Source: Bacteroidales bacterium (lineage in GTDB: Bacteria; Bacteroidota; Bacteroidia; Bacteroidales; B18-G4). From it: 62,826 bases of DNA. This document shows positions 45,390 through 54,023 of the stretch, one piece after another. The stretch is from positions 1 through 62,826 of the forward strand of contig JAGYLD010000006.1 in the NCBI GenBank assembly GCA_018401355.1. Reading direction: 5' to 3'. Numbering within the stretch: the stretch's first letter is position 1; each line of letters begins with the position of its first letter. Position numbers and translations under genes: made by a program. The notes beneath the pieces were generated by a model. It saw only the letters and a program-made list of their open reading frames with translations. It did not search any database and was not told the origin of the DNA.

Positions 45390-45402
45390 AGGAGGAAAGT
45401 TT
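45390..45402 (+). promoter_or_regulatory. Strong Shine-Dalgarno (AGGAGG) for the low-Mr phosphatase gene
   Basis: AGGAGG at 45390-45395 is seven bases before the ATG at 45403. Such full Shine-Dalgarno sites are rare in Bacteroidota, and I see no comparable site before other genes in the window. Confidence 0.8.
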
Positions 45403-45867
45403 ATGAAGATCTTAATGGTTTGTATGGGAAATATTTGCAGATCACCCATGGCAGAAGGTATACTAAGGCATAAGATAAAAACAAAGAACATTGAAGCAGA
45501 GGTAGATTCAGCAGGATTTGAACCTTACCATGAAGGTGACCCACCCGACCGAAGGGCAATTGCCACTTTGAGAAAAAGGGGGATCGACATTTCGGACATC
45601 AGATCAAGGGTGTTTCAGTTAATTGATTTCGATAAATTTGATAAAATCTTTGTAATGGACAGGATCAACCACGCTGATGTTATGGCTATGTCCAGAAACG
45701 AAAAAGATTCCGAAAAAGTTGATTTTATCATGAACAAAATCCATCCGGAACAAAACCGGGAAGTTCCGGATCCATATTTCGGTGATCATGATGGATTTGA
45801 AAAGGTTTTCAGCATGCTCGACAATGCTTGTCAGGTCATCATCACAGAAATACAGGATATAAAATAA
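45403..45867 (+). CDS. Low-molecular-weight protein-tyrosine phosphatase
   Basis: The 154-residue protein has the CX5R catalytic loop VCMGNICRSPMAEG (Cys7-type position in the mature numbering, immediately after the first strand) and the general acid in VPDPYFG. SAGFEPYHEGDPPDRRA is the family's substrate loop. It dephosphorylates phosphotyrosine, in bacteria often a BY-kinase and exopolysaccharide regulator, or arginine phosphate. No kinase gene is nearby. Its start is set by a strong Shine-Dalgarno. Confidence 0.95.
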   Translation: MKILMVCMGNICRSPMAEGILRHKIKTKNIEAEVDSAGFEPYHEGDPPDRRAIATLRKRGIDISDIRSRVFQLIDFDKFDKIFVMDRINHADVMAMSRNEKDSEKVDFIMNKIHPEQNREVPDPYFGDHDGFEKVFSMLDNACQVIITEIQDIK

Positions 45868-45901
45868 TTTTTTAAAATCATCTAAACCAACACCAGGATA
45901 A

Positions 45902-46852
45902 TTGAACCCTTCCATTACATTTGAATCGGTTGAACATGCAGCAAAACGCATTGAACCATATGTACATCGTACTCCAATTATCACCAATGCAAGCATCAAT
46001 ACCTTAACTGGCTGTAATATCTATTTCAAGTGTGAAAACCTTCAAAAGGCAGGTGCCTTTAAATCAAGGGGTGCCTGCAATGGTGTTTTTTCCCTCTCCC
46101 GGAAAGAAATAAAAAATGGTGTTTGCACACATTCCTCTGGAAATCATGCACAGGCGCTTGCCAGAGCTGCCATGATAAGGGATATACCCGCCTGGATCGT
46201 TATGCCGGAAACGGCACCAAAAGTCAAAGTGGACGCTGTCAGACATTACAAAGGCAACATCACTTTCTGCAAACCCACACTTGCTGACAGGGAGCATACA
46301 TTAAAAAAAGTGATAGAAAAAACGGGAGCACAGGAAATCCACCCATATAACGATTACAAAACCATTACAGGACCAGCCACATGTTGCCTAAATCATACAG
46401 GAAGCCGGGATTTTGATATCATCATGACTCCTGTTGGAGGTGGCGGATTACTCAGCGGCACTGCAATTACCGTTAAGCAAATCTCACCGGATACAAAAGT
46501 GTATGCAGCAGAACCCAGTGGTGCGGATGATGCTTACAGGTCATTTTACGGGAAAAAATTTGTTCCATCTATAAATCCCGTTACCATCGCTGATGGACTG
46601 CTGACTTCACTCGGCACCCTTACATTTCCCATCATCATAGAACACGTTGATGAAATTTTCACAGTTCAGGAACAAACAATTATCAAAGCCATGCGTTTGA
46701 TTTGGGAAAGAATGAAACTCATCATTGAACCCTCTGCAGCTGTTACCCTGGCAGCCATTTTGGAAAACAAGGCATTATTCGAAGGACGGAAAACCGGCAT
46801 CATTTTGTCAGGTGGCAATATTGACCTGGACCATTTACCCTGGATAAAATGA
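45902..46852 (+). CDS. PLP-dependent serine/threonine dehydratase, TTG start
   Basis: The 316-residue enzyme belongs to the threonine dehydratase/serine racemase family and forms 2-oxo acids from Ser or Thr. The PLP lysine is in KAGAFKSRGACNG, the phosphate loop is GGGGLLSG, and the family N terminus ITFESVEHAAKRIEPYVHRTP is complete. There is no in-frame ATG: a TAA at 45899-45901 lies directly before the TTG at 45902, so TTG must start translation. It lacks the C-terminal ACT domain, so it is a catabolic or racemase-type enzyme. Four bases overlap with the next gene. Confidence 0.9.
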   Translation: MNPSITFESVEHAAKRIEPYVHRTPIITNASINTLTGCNIYFKCENLQKAGAFKSRGACNGVFSLSRKEIKNGVCTHSSGNHAQALARAAMIRDIPAWIVMPETAPKVKVDAVRHYKGNITFCKPTLADREHTLKKVIEKTGAQEIHPYNDYKTITGPATCCLNHTGSRDFDIIMTPVGGGGLLSGTAITVKQISPDTKVYAAEPSGADDAYRSFYGKKFVPSINPVTIADGLLTSLGTLTFPIIIEHVDEIFTVQEQTIIKAMRLIWERMKLIIEPSAAVTLAAILENKALFEGRKTGIILSGGNIDLDHLPWIK

Positions 46853-47574
46853 AGCAAAAATCAACGCAAACATTATATCTAATCCCAAACCTGATCGCTG
46901 ATACCGAGCCTGAGAAAGTATTGCCCAAATTCATTTTAGATCTTCTGAAGGAATTAAGGATATTTTTTGTTGAAGACATAAGAAACGCCCGCAGGCTTAT
47001 TAAAAAAGTCTATCCCGGAGCCAACATTAATCAAATTACCTTTTTCCATCTGGGAAAGCATTCCGATTTCATCGAAACCTCAAAACAATTATCTGATCTT
47101 CCTGAAGGAGCCAAAGCAGGAGTTATTTCTGAAGCTGGCCTTCCATGCATTGCTGATCCCGGCGCAAAATTGATTTCGCTTGCCCACAAACTTGGCATCA
47201 GGGTTATTCCATTGTCCGGCCCCAGTTCAATAATTTTAGCATTGATATCTTCAGGCTTTTCTGGTCAGAATTTTTCATTTTATGGATATTTGCCCATCCT
47301 GAAAAAGGAAAGGATCACCAGCATCCGGGAGATTGAAAAAAATGTTCTCATAAACAATCAAACGGCAATTCTCATGGAAGCTCCATACAGAAACAACCAA
47401 CTTTTGCATGACATCCTGGAAACCTGCAAAAAGGAAACTATGTTAAGTATTGCCATTAATATAACTGCGGATGATGAATACATCGATACACAAAAGATAC
47501 AGGATTGGAAAAAGAACAAACCTGATATCCACAAGAAACCAGCGATTTTTTGCTTATCATCCGGTATAATGTAA
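46849..47574 (+). CDS. RsmI-like tetrapyrrole-methylase-fold SAM methyltransferase
   Basis: The 241-residue protein has the methylase fold used by RsmI (16S rRNA C1402 2'-O-methylation). Evident blocks are LYLIPNLIADT, FVEDIRNARRL, GVISEAGLPCIADPGAKL and VIPLSGPSSIILALISSGF, and PYRNNQLL near the end. It differs from standard RsmI at the N terminus (LIPNL instead of the GTPIGNL loop) and is shorter, so it is a paralogue whose target could differ. It overlaps the dehydratase gene by four bases (ATGA). Confidence 0.85.
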   Translation: MKQKSTQTLYLIPNLIADTEPEKVLPKFILDLLKELRIFFVEDIRNARRLIKKVYPGANINQITFFHLGKHSDFIETSKQLSDLPEGAKAGVISEAGLPCIADPGAKLISLAHKLGIRVIPLSGPSSIILALISSGFSGQNFSFYGYLPILKKERITSIREIEKNVLINNQTAILMEAPYRNNQLLHDILETCKKETMLSIAINITADDEYIDTQKIQDWKKNKPDIHKKPAIFCLSSGIM

Positions 47575-47624
47575 TAAAAGTCTTTATTCATCGTCATTAA
47601 GGTATATTTTAAAAACATCATCTT

Positions 47625-48521
47625 TTGGAACAGACCATCCTAACCATTGACAAGCTTTCCAAGCGTTACGGTAAAATAAAAGCGTTAGACAAGCTCACGC
47701 TATCAGTAGAAAAAGGCAATATATTTGGTATACTTGGGCCCAATGGAAGTGGAAAAACAACCACTTTGGGCATCATTCTTTCTATCCTGAATCAGGATGA
47801 AGGCAGGTATTCCTGGTTTGGAAAACAACCAAGCAAACATGACCGGCTGGATATTGGTGCCATTGTTGAAACACCGGTATTTTATCCTTATCTGACAGCC
47901 GTACAAAACCTGAAAATTTATGCAGATATCAGGCATGTACCTTATAATGATATCGAACGGGTTCTGGAAATAGTAGAATTGTTGCAAAGAAAAAACAGCC
48001 GTTTCAACACATATTCCCTCGGCATGAAACAAAGGCTGGCCATTGCAGCAGCTTTACTTGGAAATCCAAAAGTCCTTATTCTGGATGAACCAACCAATGG
48101 CTTGGATCCACAAGGAATAGCTGAAATAAGAAATCTCATCATAAAAATTGCCAATGAAGGGATCACCATCATTCTGGCAAGCCACCTGCTGGATGAAGTA
48201 CAAAAGATCTGTACCCATGTTGCAGTCCTGGAAAAAGGGAAAAATATATTTACAGGAAAAGTGGAGGATGTATTGAATGAAACATCCACAGTGGAAGTTA
48301 AGAGTGATGACATGGAAAAACTCGTCCGGGTCCTCGAAGGATTATCAGAAGTAATTTCATTCCGAAAAGAGGGCAATAAGATGATCACACACCTTCAGGA
48401 AGGCATTTCAAGTTCAAATTTGAATGAATTACTTTTCTCTAAAGGCATTTCTGTATCACATCTTGCACAACAACAAAAATCACTTGAAAAACATTTTCTT
48501 GAATTACTTGGCAAATCATGA
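47625..48521 (+). CDS. ABC transporter ATP-binding protein (NatA/CcmA type), TTG start
   Basis: The 298-residue ATPase has Walker A GPNGSGKTT, signature YSLGMKQRLAIAAALLG, Walker B LILDEPTNGLDPQG and switch His ASHLLDEV. It is fused to the usual C-terminal extension of ABC-2 systems. No in-frame ATG exists: an upstream TAA at 47610-47612 leaves TTG at 47625 as the likely start (EQTILTIDKLSKRYG fits the family). It overlaps the permease gene by four bases. The substrate is unknown. Confidence 0.93.
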   Translation: MEQTILTIDKLSKRYGKIKALDKLTLSVEKGNIFGILGPNGSGKTTTLGIILSILNQDEGRYSWFGKQPSKHDRLDIGAIVETPVFYPYLTAVQNLKIYADIRHVPYNDIERVLEIVELLQRKNSRFNTYSLGMKQRLAIAAALLGNPKVLILDEPTNGLDPQGIAEIRNLIIKIANEGITIILASHLLDEVQKICTHVAVLEKGKNIFTGKVEDVLNETSTVEVKSDDMEKLVRVLEGLSEVISFRKEGNKMITHLQEGISSSNLNELLFSKGISVSHLAQQQKSLEKHFLELLGKS

Positions 48522-49321
48522 TCAAATTACTTAAAATTGAGCTAAAAAAGGCAATACCCAACAGAGCATTCTGGATACTTGTCATACTTTATGTCCTTGT
48601 TGTAGGAACCGTTTTGCTGGGTTTCCAGGAATTCCTCGACAATGTGCTGAAGCAGGCCGGAAGAAAAAGCCCCATTCCGATCCCGGACATAGGTGTGTAT
48701 GAATTCCCTTATATCTGGCATAATTTGACTTTTCTTTCAGGGTTCTTCAAGATTGTCCTGGGCGTCATTGTGATCATTATGATCACCAATGAATTTACTT
48801 ACAAAACAATACGGCAAAATATCATTGCCGGTATGAGCCGGATGGATTTTCTGAAATCCAAAGTTTTGTTTATTCTCCTTCTATCGCTGTTTGCAGTAAT
48901 GCTGATATTTATAACAGGAATAATCCTTGGATTAATCCATACACAAAACTTATCCTTTTATGTGTTTTTTGAAAAGACCATCTTCCTGCCTGCATTCCTT
49001 CTTGAAGTATTCAGCTACCTTTGCTTTGCTTTTATGATTGGTTTTATAGTGAAAAGATCAGGTATTTCCATTGGTTTGTTACTATTATATGGATTTGTTA
49101 TTGAGCCCATCATCAATTATAAGCTCCCTGCAGAAGTTAATGACTTCATGCCTTTAAGATCCATCAACAACCTGATAGACATTCCCAATACAGCTCTTAT
49201 GAAATTATTTGGTGTTGAGTTTCAAAATTATATTGCTTTAACAGATGTGTTGGTCGTTATCGGATATACAATGCTATTCCTGGCTATCACATATTTAATC
49301 CTGCGCAAGCGAGACCTTTGA
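48518..49321 (+). CDS. ABC-2 type transporter permease
   Basis: The 267-residue inner-membrane permease has six predicted helices (for example FWILVILYVLVVGTVLLGF, IVLGVIVIIMITNEFTYKT, VMLIFITGIILGLIH, FLAITYLILRK). The ITNEFTYKTIRQNIIAG segment after helix two is the usual ABC-2 coupling loop. It partners the ATPase just upstream through an ATGA overlap. Such pairs export antibiotics, bacteriocins or Na+, but the substrate is not predictable. Confidence 0.9.
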   Translation: MIKLLKIELKKAIPNRAFWILVILYVLVVGTVLLGFQEFLDNVLKQAGRKSPIPIPDIGVYEFPYIWHNLTFLSGFFKIVLGVIVIIMITNEFTYKTIRQNIIAGMSRMDFLKSKVLFILLLSLFAVMLIFITGIILGLIHTQNLSFYVFFEKTIFLPAFLLEVFSYLCFAFMIGFIVKRSGISIGLLLLYGFVIEPIINYKLPAEVNDFMPLRSINNLIDIPNTALMKLFGVEFQNYIALTDVLVVIGYTMLFLAITYLILRKRDL

Positions 49322-49419
49322 TTTTATTTATAAATTTACCTTCAGAGCAATTGGATTTTCATCAGGAATTCAGCCATCAAAATATTATCTTCATATTATC
49401 AACAGATACATCTTAAATT

Positions 49420-49779
49420 ATGAAAAAGGCAACACTAACCATCACAGCAGTTATTGTAATCGTGGCCTCAGCCATCATTGGATTTTCTTTCAAATCACCG
49501 GAAGGCCAAAGCGGCTATGCCACAATGAACATTTATGAAAACTTCAGTATTGTTAATTCAATGATTGTTATTACATACCCTGACGAAACAACCAAAGTGG
49601 TAGACCTGGGGCCATTTAAATACAATGCTGAATTTCTTGAAGACAATGGAAAAACCATAACAAAAACATTGAATATGCTTCACAACGAAGGGTACAGAGT
49701 TCTTGAAACCTCATCGAGCGGAAAGATCAACTCCAACAAGGCCATGCGCATTACGACCATAATCCTGGAAAAAAAGTAA
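49420..49779 (+). CDS. Small secreted or membrane-anchored protein, unknown
   Basis: The 119-residue protein begins with a hydrophobic stretch (TLTITAVIVIVASAIIGFSF) that could be a signal peptide or an anchor. The remaining 95 residues are a small alpha/beta domain with SIVNSMIVITYPDETTKVVDLGPF and MLHNEGYRVLETSSSGK. I do not recognise the family. It is not obviously linked to the ABC genes 98 bp upstream or the convergent protease gene 4 bp downstream. Confidence 0.7.
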   Translation: MKKATLTITAVIVIVASAIIGFSFKSPEGQSGYATMNIYENFSIVNSMIVITYPDETTKVVDLGPFKYNAEFLEDNGKTITKTLNMLHNEGYRVLETSSSGKINSNKAMRITTIILEKK

Positions 49780-49783
49780 AAGA

Positions 49784-51019
49784 TCATTCTGAATTTTCTA
49801 TGGCTTCCAGCCTTTTTAACAATGGTGGATGTGAATAGTGAAAGAAAACGCAAACAGGATGCGGTCGGAGGTTGCTCAGGTTATCCACACTGAGTTTTTT
49901 CAATGCCAGCGATAAGGCATCAGGATCATAGGTATCTGCTGAGTATCTGTCGGCCTGATATTCATGCTTTCGGGACATAACATTCATTGCAAGGCCTATG
50001 ATCAGCGACAACGGACTGTATAATAGACCAAAAGCAAGCAATGACATGTGGAAACTTGGTTCTGAGGCACCCAGTGCCTCTGATAAATAAGGACTTTTGA
50101 GGAAAAGTGACAGGATAAAGAGCATGAGTCCTGTCTGTAATATTGAAATCACAATCCCCTTCAAAGAATGTTTCTTTTTATAATGCCCCACTTCATGCGC
50201 CAAAACAGCTACAAGTTCATCTGTACTGTGTTTTTCAATCAGGGTATCGTACAAAACAATTCTTTTCCTTGGCCCCAGACCGGTAAAATATGCATTTCCC
50301 TTACTTGATCTCCTGGAGCCGTCAATCACAAAAATATTTTTAAGTTTAAAACCAACGGAAGCAGCATATTTCTCAATGGCTGAACGCAACTCACCTTCTT
50401 CTAAGGGTTTTTGTTTATTAAACAGGGGTACGATCAGGTTTGAATAAAACATGGACATAAAAATGGTAAAGCCGGTAATCACACCCCAGGCTATCAACCA
50501 GAACCATGAACCGCTCATCTCATATATCCATACCACAAGTGAAAGTATACCTCCTCCAATAATACCGCTCAGGAGCCAACCTTTGACCTTATCCAGGAAA
50601 AAAGTCTTCACAGTGGTTTTATTAAAGCCAAATCGTTCTTCAATAACAAAAGTTCCATACCATGAAAAAGGGATAGAAACAATATCCGCTGCCAGACCAA
50701 GAATTCCAAAGAAAAGCAGGGACATCCATATAGGATGAATGGTTACACTCCTCACAAGATCATCAACAAAAGCGAACCCTGAAAGTAATAACATGCCCAG
50801 CATCAGGATAAAAGAAAAAGTCTCCACGAGAAAAGAAAATTTCTGACTGACCCGGATATATTGTTGGGATTTTTTATACCTCTCAGCATCGTATATATCT
50901 GTCAACTCCGCGGGTAGTTCGTCTGACCAGTATGTGCTGTTTAAATAGTCAAGAATCCTTTCAAGGATATAATCAAAAATCAGGAAACCAACGATGATAT
51001 AAAAGATGATCTCAGCCAT
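49784..51019 (-). CDS. STE24-type M48 zinc metallopeptidase (CAAX protease homologue)
   Basis: The 411-residue membrane protease belongs to peptidase family M48A. The zinc site is AVLAHEVGHYKKKH (HExxH) with the third ligand Glu in HEYQADRYS. Family blocks include LPAELTDIYDAERYKKSQ, FSWYGTFVIEERFGFNKTT and GNAYFTGLGPRKRIVLYDT. About six to seven helices are predicted. It lacks known prenylated substrates in bacteria and likely clears or processes membrane proteins. The ATG at 51019 is 13 bp after the interrupted VWA gene. The longer frame would overlap that gene. Confidence 0.93.
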   Translation of the reverse strand: MAEIIFYIIVGFLIFDYILERILDYLNSTYWSDELPAELTDIYDAERYKKSQQYIRVSQKFSFLVETFSFILMLGMLLLSGFAFVDDLVRSVTIHPIWMSLLFFGILGLAADIVSIPFSWYGTFVIEERFGFNKTTVKTFFLDKVKGWLLSGIIGGGILSLVVWIYEMSGSWFWLIAWGVITGFTIFMSMFYSNLIVPLFNKQKPLEEGELRSAIEKYAASVGFKLKNIFVIDGSRRSSKGNAYFTGLGPRKRIVLYDTLIEKHSTDELVAVLAHEVGHYKKKHSLKGIVISILQTGLMLFILSLFLKSPYLSEALGASEPSFHMSLLAFGLLYSPLSLIIGLAMNVMSRKHEYQADRYSADTYDPDALSLALKKLSVDNLSNLRPHPVCVFFHYSHPPLLKRLEAIENSE

Positions 51020-51032
51020 AACAGTATTTTTT

Positions 51033-53120
51033 TTAGTAGCTCCCCCCCCATTTTCTTCCAATCCATTCTGCAGACAAAAATAACAGCAACAATAAGAGCA
51101 CCCATGATAAGTTTACCATTTCTGTATATTTCTCTTTTGAATACACAACAGACCTGATATTGTCTTTTTCCTTTATGATCTTAACCACATCGTTTATTTC
51201 TTCAGGATAAAGCATTGTACCACCAGAAGACTGTGACAATTGATATAGGACACGATGGTTGGCCTTTACAGATAATGATTCAAAGTCAACAGGACGAACA
51301 GAAAAGCTCCCTTCTTCTACCAGCACATTATCACCTAATAACGCAGCAGCTTCATACTGATAAACACCATGAGAAAACTTGCCGGCATTGAGTTCGTAAC
51401 CTTTTTCTGATTTATCAAAAGTAAAATCATAAGCATTGCCTGCTTCATCAGTAAGGCTCAGTGAAATATCCTTGCCTGGCAAAAACTCAAAGTTTTCATC
51501 ATATAATTCAGCCCGGAAAAGGATGTTTTCATTCTCCAGGAACTGACGCTTGATCAATACATGGAACCGCTTTCTTTCAGCGTCCAATGCCAGGTATTGA
51601 ATAACACTGTTAATAATTTTGTTAAAGGTATTATGCGATCCGGTCACCCTGAAATCCACAAGCCGCCAGCGCCACAAGCCTTCCCCCGATATTACACCTG
51701 ATTTTCTGTTTCCACTCTGGCCAAAGACAAACAATGGGGTTTCAGTTACCAGTGAAATGATCTTTTGATAAAATAAAACATCCATTGAAGGCAGAAATCT
51801 ATAATTACCATAAATTTACGTTATCTGAAAGTATACAATATTCCTGGTTTTCTCATCAAATTGAAAAAGCATAAAATCCTGATTGAAGGCAGGCTGAGCT
51901 TCATTCAAACTGCCGGAGGCATTTTCAATCATCAAACCGGCATCCATTCCATTGAACAAATTTAAATCGGTTTGACTACCAAGAATATATAGTACAGGTA
52001 CTTCTGACTTTTTTAAATCATTCAAGACCTGAAAAGATGCAATCTCAGAAGATGGCAATTGATGAAGGATGACAAGGTTATATTCCTTAAGGTTTCCATC
52101 AAAGTTTTCAACCAGGAAATATTCACTTTCAAAATGATAATTAGAACGTATCGCCTCTTTTATAGCAGTAATATCAGGATGTGGAGAATGCGCCAGGATC
52201 AGGGTTTTTTTGCGTGCATCCAGGATATCGATGTAAATTACCTTTTTATTGTTGGCCGTATTTACTTCATCATCCAAAGGCTTAAGTCTGATCGTAAAGG
52301 AATTAATGCCGGGCACTTCCGCCGGGAGCCTGGCCCTGATCGACCTGGAGAAGTTAGGACTTGTAAATCTTATCAACTCGGAAAATAACACATTTCCTTG
52401 ATGAACTATCTCAAGGAGAGAAGCCTCCCCGCTACAATTAAAGGACTGGACCATTACTTCAACGGGAAAATCATTGCCCATGTATGCCAGGCTGTTGTGA
52501 TTCACATTCCTGATCAAAGCGTCTTTCTTTTGTGCAGTATCTCCAAGAGCGATGGTATATACAGGATAACCTTCAAAATCCATTGCATAAAAAGGATTCA
52601 TGCCCCTGTTATATATTCCGTCACTCGCCAGTATGATCGCACCAACATTCCTGTTTTCATAAGCCACGCTTATCTCATCCAAAGCCAATGAAATATCTGT
52701 GGAAGACTCATAAAAAGCCGAATCCGGAAATTCGGATTCAATCCTTTCAATATTATCTCCAAATGAATAAAGATCAACCTCGAAATCTTCCCGCAAATCA
52801 GATAGAATATCAGCCAGATTGGCTTTGTAATCAACAGGATCAAATTTTTTATCCTGGATAACTGAAGAGGAGTTATCCTGAAGAAAAACAATAACCGGTT
52901 TTTCAACAATTCCTGTAACTGACTTTATCAGGGGTGAAAGAAGCAGGAAAGCCATGATGGCAACTGTGGCAGCGCGTATCACAGAAAGGGTCCTGACCAG
53001 CCATTTCGGGAGTTCATCATTGCTATTCCGGAAGTACAGCAGCATAGCAAAGGCAACACCTACAACAATACAGGCAATTATAAGCCATCCCGGGTACAAA
53101 GTAATTACATCAAAGTTCAA
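51033..53120 (-). pseudogene. VWA-like membrane protein gene interrupted by one in-frame TAA
   Basis: The gene would encode about 694 residues: two N-terminal helices (WLIIACIVVGVAFAMLLYF, AATVAIMAFLLLSPL), a VWA-type domain (VIVFLQDNSSSVIQ with the metal site DxSxS-like, NVGAIILASDGIYNRG), a middle domain and a C-terminal helix. It is broken at 51818-51816 by TAA; the same frame continues IYGNYRFLPSMDVLFYQKI without shift, and the family has a continuous protein here. The ATG at 51785 could let the 3' part be made separately. The cause may be a true nonsense mutation, a sequencing error or readthrough. It precedes the STE24 protease gene. Confidence 0.8.
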
Positions 53121-53154
53121 GCCTTCAGATTTTTATTTAGTAAACGTCAAAAAT

Positions 53155-53187
53155 AAAAAAGCCGTATTTAATCAATACGGGCTTTTT
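53155..53187 (-). terminator. fabG terminator
   Basis: AAAAAGCCGTATT pairs with AATACGGGCTTTTT around loop TAATC, with one bulged G. Read on the minus strand it ends fabG with a T run; on the plus strand it also has a T run, so it is bidirectional. A TATTTTTG box for the VWA-like gene overlaps its edge (minus strand, 53155-53148). Confidence 0.85.
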
Positions 53188-53207
53188 CATATTATTAAAA
53201 AATCTTG

Positions 53208-53954
53208 TTACCGGTTCATTCCCCCGCATACACTGATTACCTGGCCGGTAATATAATCTGAAAGGTCACTGGCAAGGAAAACTGAGGCCCTGGCAACATC
53301 TTCCGGTGTCCCCCCTCTTTTCAGAGGAATTTCATTGATCCAGTTCTTTCTTACATCTTCGGGTAACGTTTTTGTCATTTCAGTTTCAATGAACCCTGGT
53401 GCTATGGCATTGCATCTTATATTTCTGGAACCAAGTTCATGTGCGATTGATTTTGTGAACCCAATAATTCCTGCTTTGCTGGCAGAATAATTTGACTGTC
53501 CGGCATTTCCACTCACACCAACCACAGAGCTCATATTAATGATAGAACCTGATCGTTGTTTCAGCATTGTTCGCTGTACTGCCTTGGTCAGGTTAAAAAC
53601 TGATTTCAGGTTTACTCTCATGATCAGATCCCAATCAGTTTCTGTCATCCTCATCAAAAGGTTATCCCTGGTAATCCCGGCATTGTTAACGAGTGCATCA
53701 ATTTTACCAAAATCACCGAGAATTTTCTCAACGAGCTTTACGCTATCCTCAAATGAACTTGCATCGGAGGCATAGCCTTTTGCTTTAACGCCAATCTCTG
53801 TGAGTTCAGCTTCAAGACTTTTAACATTTTCATCAATATTCAAGTCAGTAAAAGCAATATTTGCTCCTTCCCTGGCAAAGACCAGGGCAATGGATCGTCC
53901 AATCCCTCTGGCAGCTCCGGTAATCAATGCTGTTTTTCCTTGTAATAATCCCAT
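53208..53954 (-). CDS. fabG: 3-oxoacyl-[ACP] reductase
   Basis: FabG reduces 3-oxoacyl-ACP with NADPH in fatty acid elongation. The 248-residue SDR protein shows GAARGIGRSIALVF (cofactor), the NNAG motif in ALVNNAGITRDNLLMRMT, and the active site SSVVGVSGNAGQSNYSASKAG (key pieces SSVVGVSG and YSASK). IRCNAIAPGFIETEMT and VICVCGGMNR-like ending (VISVCGGMNR) fit FabG. It is monocistronic with a terminator after it and is not in a fatty-acid cluster here. Confidence 0.95.
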   Translation of the reverse strand: MGLLQGKTALITGAARGIGRSIALVFAREGANIAFTDLNIDENVKSLEAELTEIGVKAKGYASDASSFEDSVKLVEKILGDFGKIDALVNNAGITRDNLLMRMTETDWDLIMRVNLKSVFNLTKAVQRTMLKQRSGSIINMSSVVGVSGNAGQSNYSASKAGIIGFTKSIAHELGSRNIRCNAIAPGFIETEMTKTLPEDVRKNWINEIPLKRGGTPEDVARASVFLASDLSDYITGQVISVCGGMNR

Positions 53955-54023
53955 AATTATAAGATTAATTCATAAACTGGACCAAAGATAATCATTGATT
54001 GCGAATTTTTATAATGATCCGGT

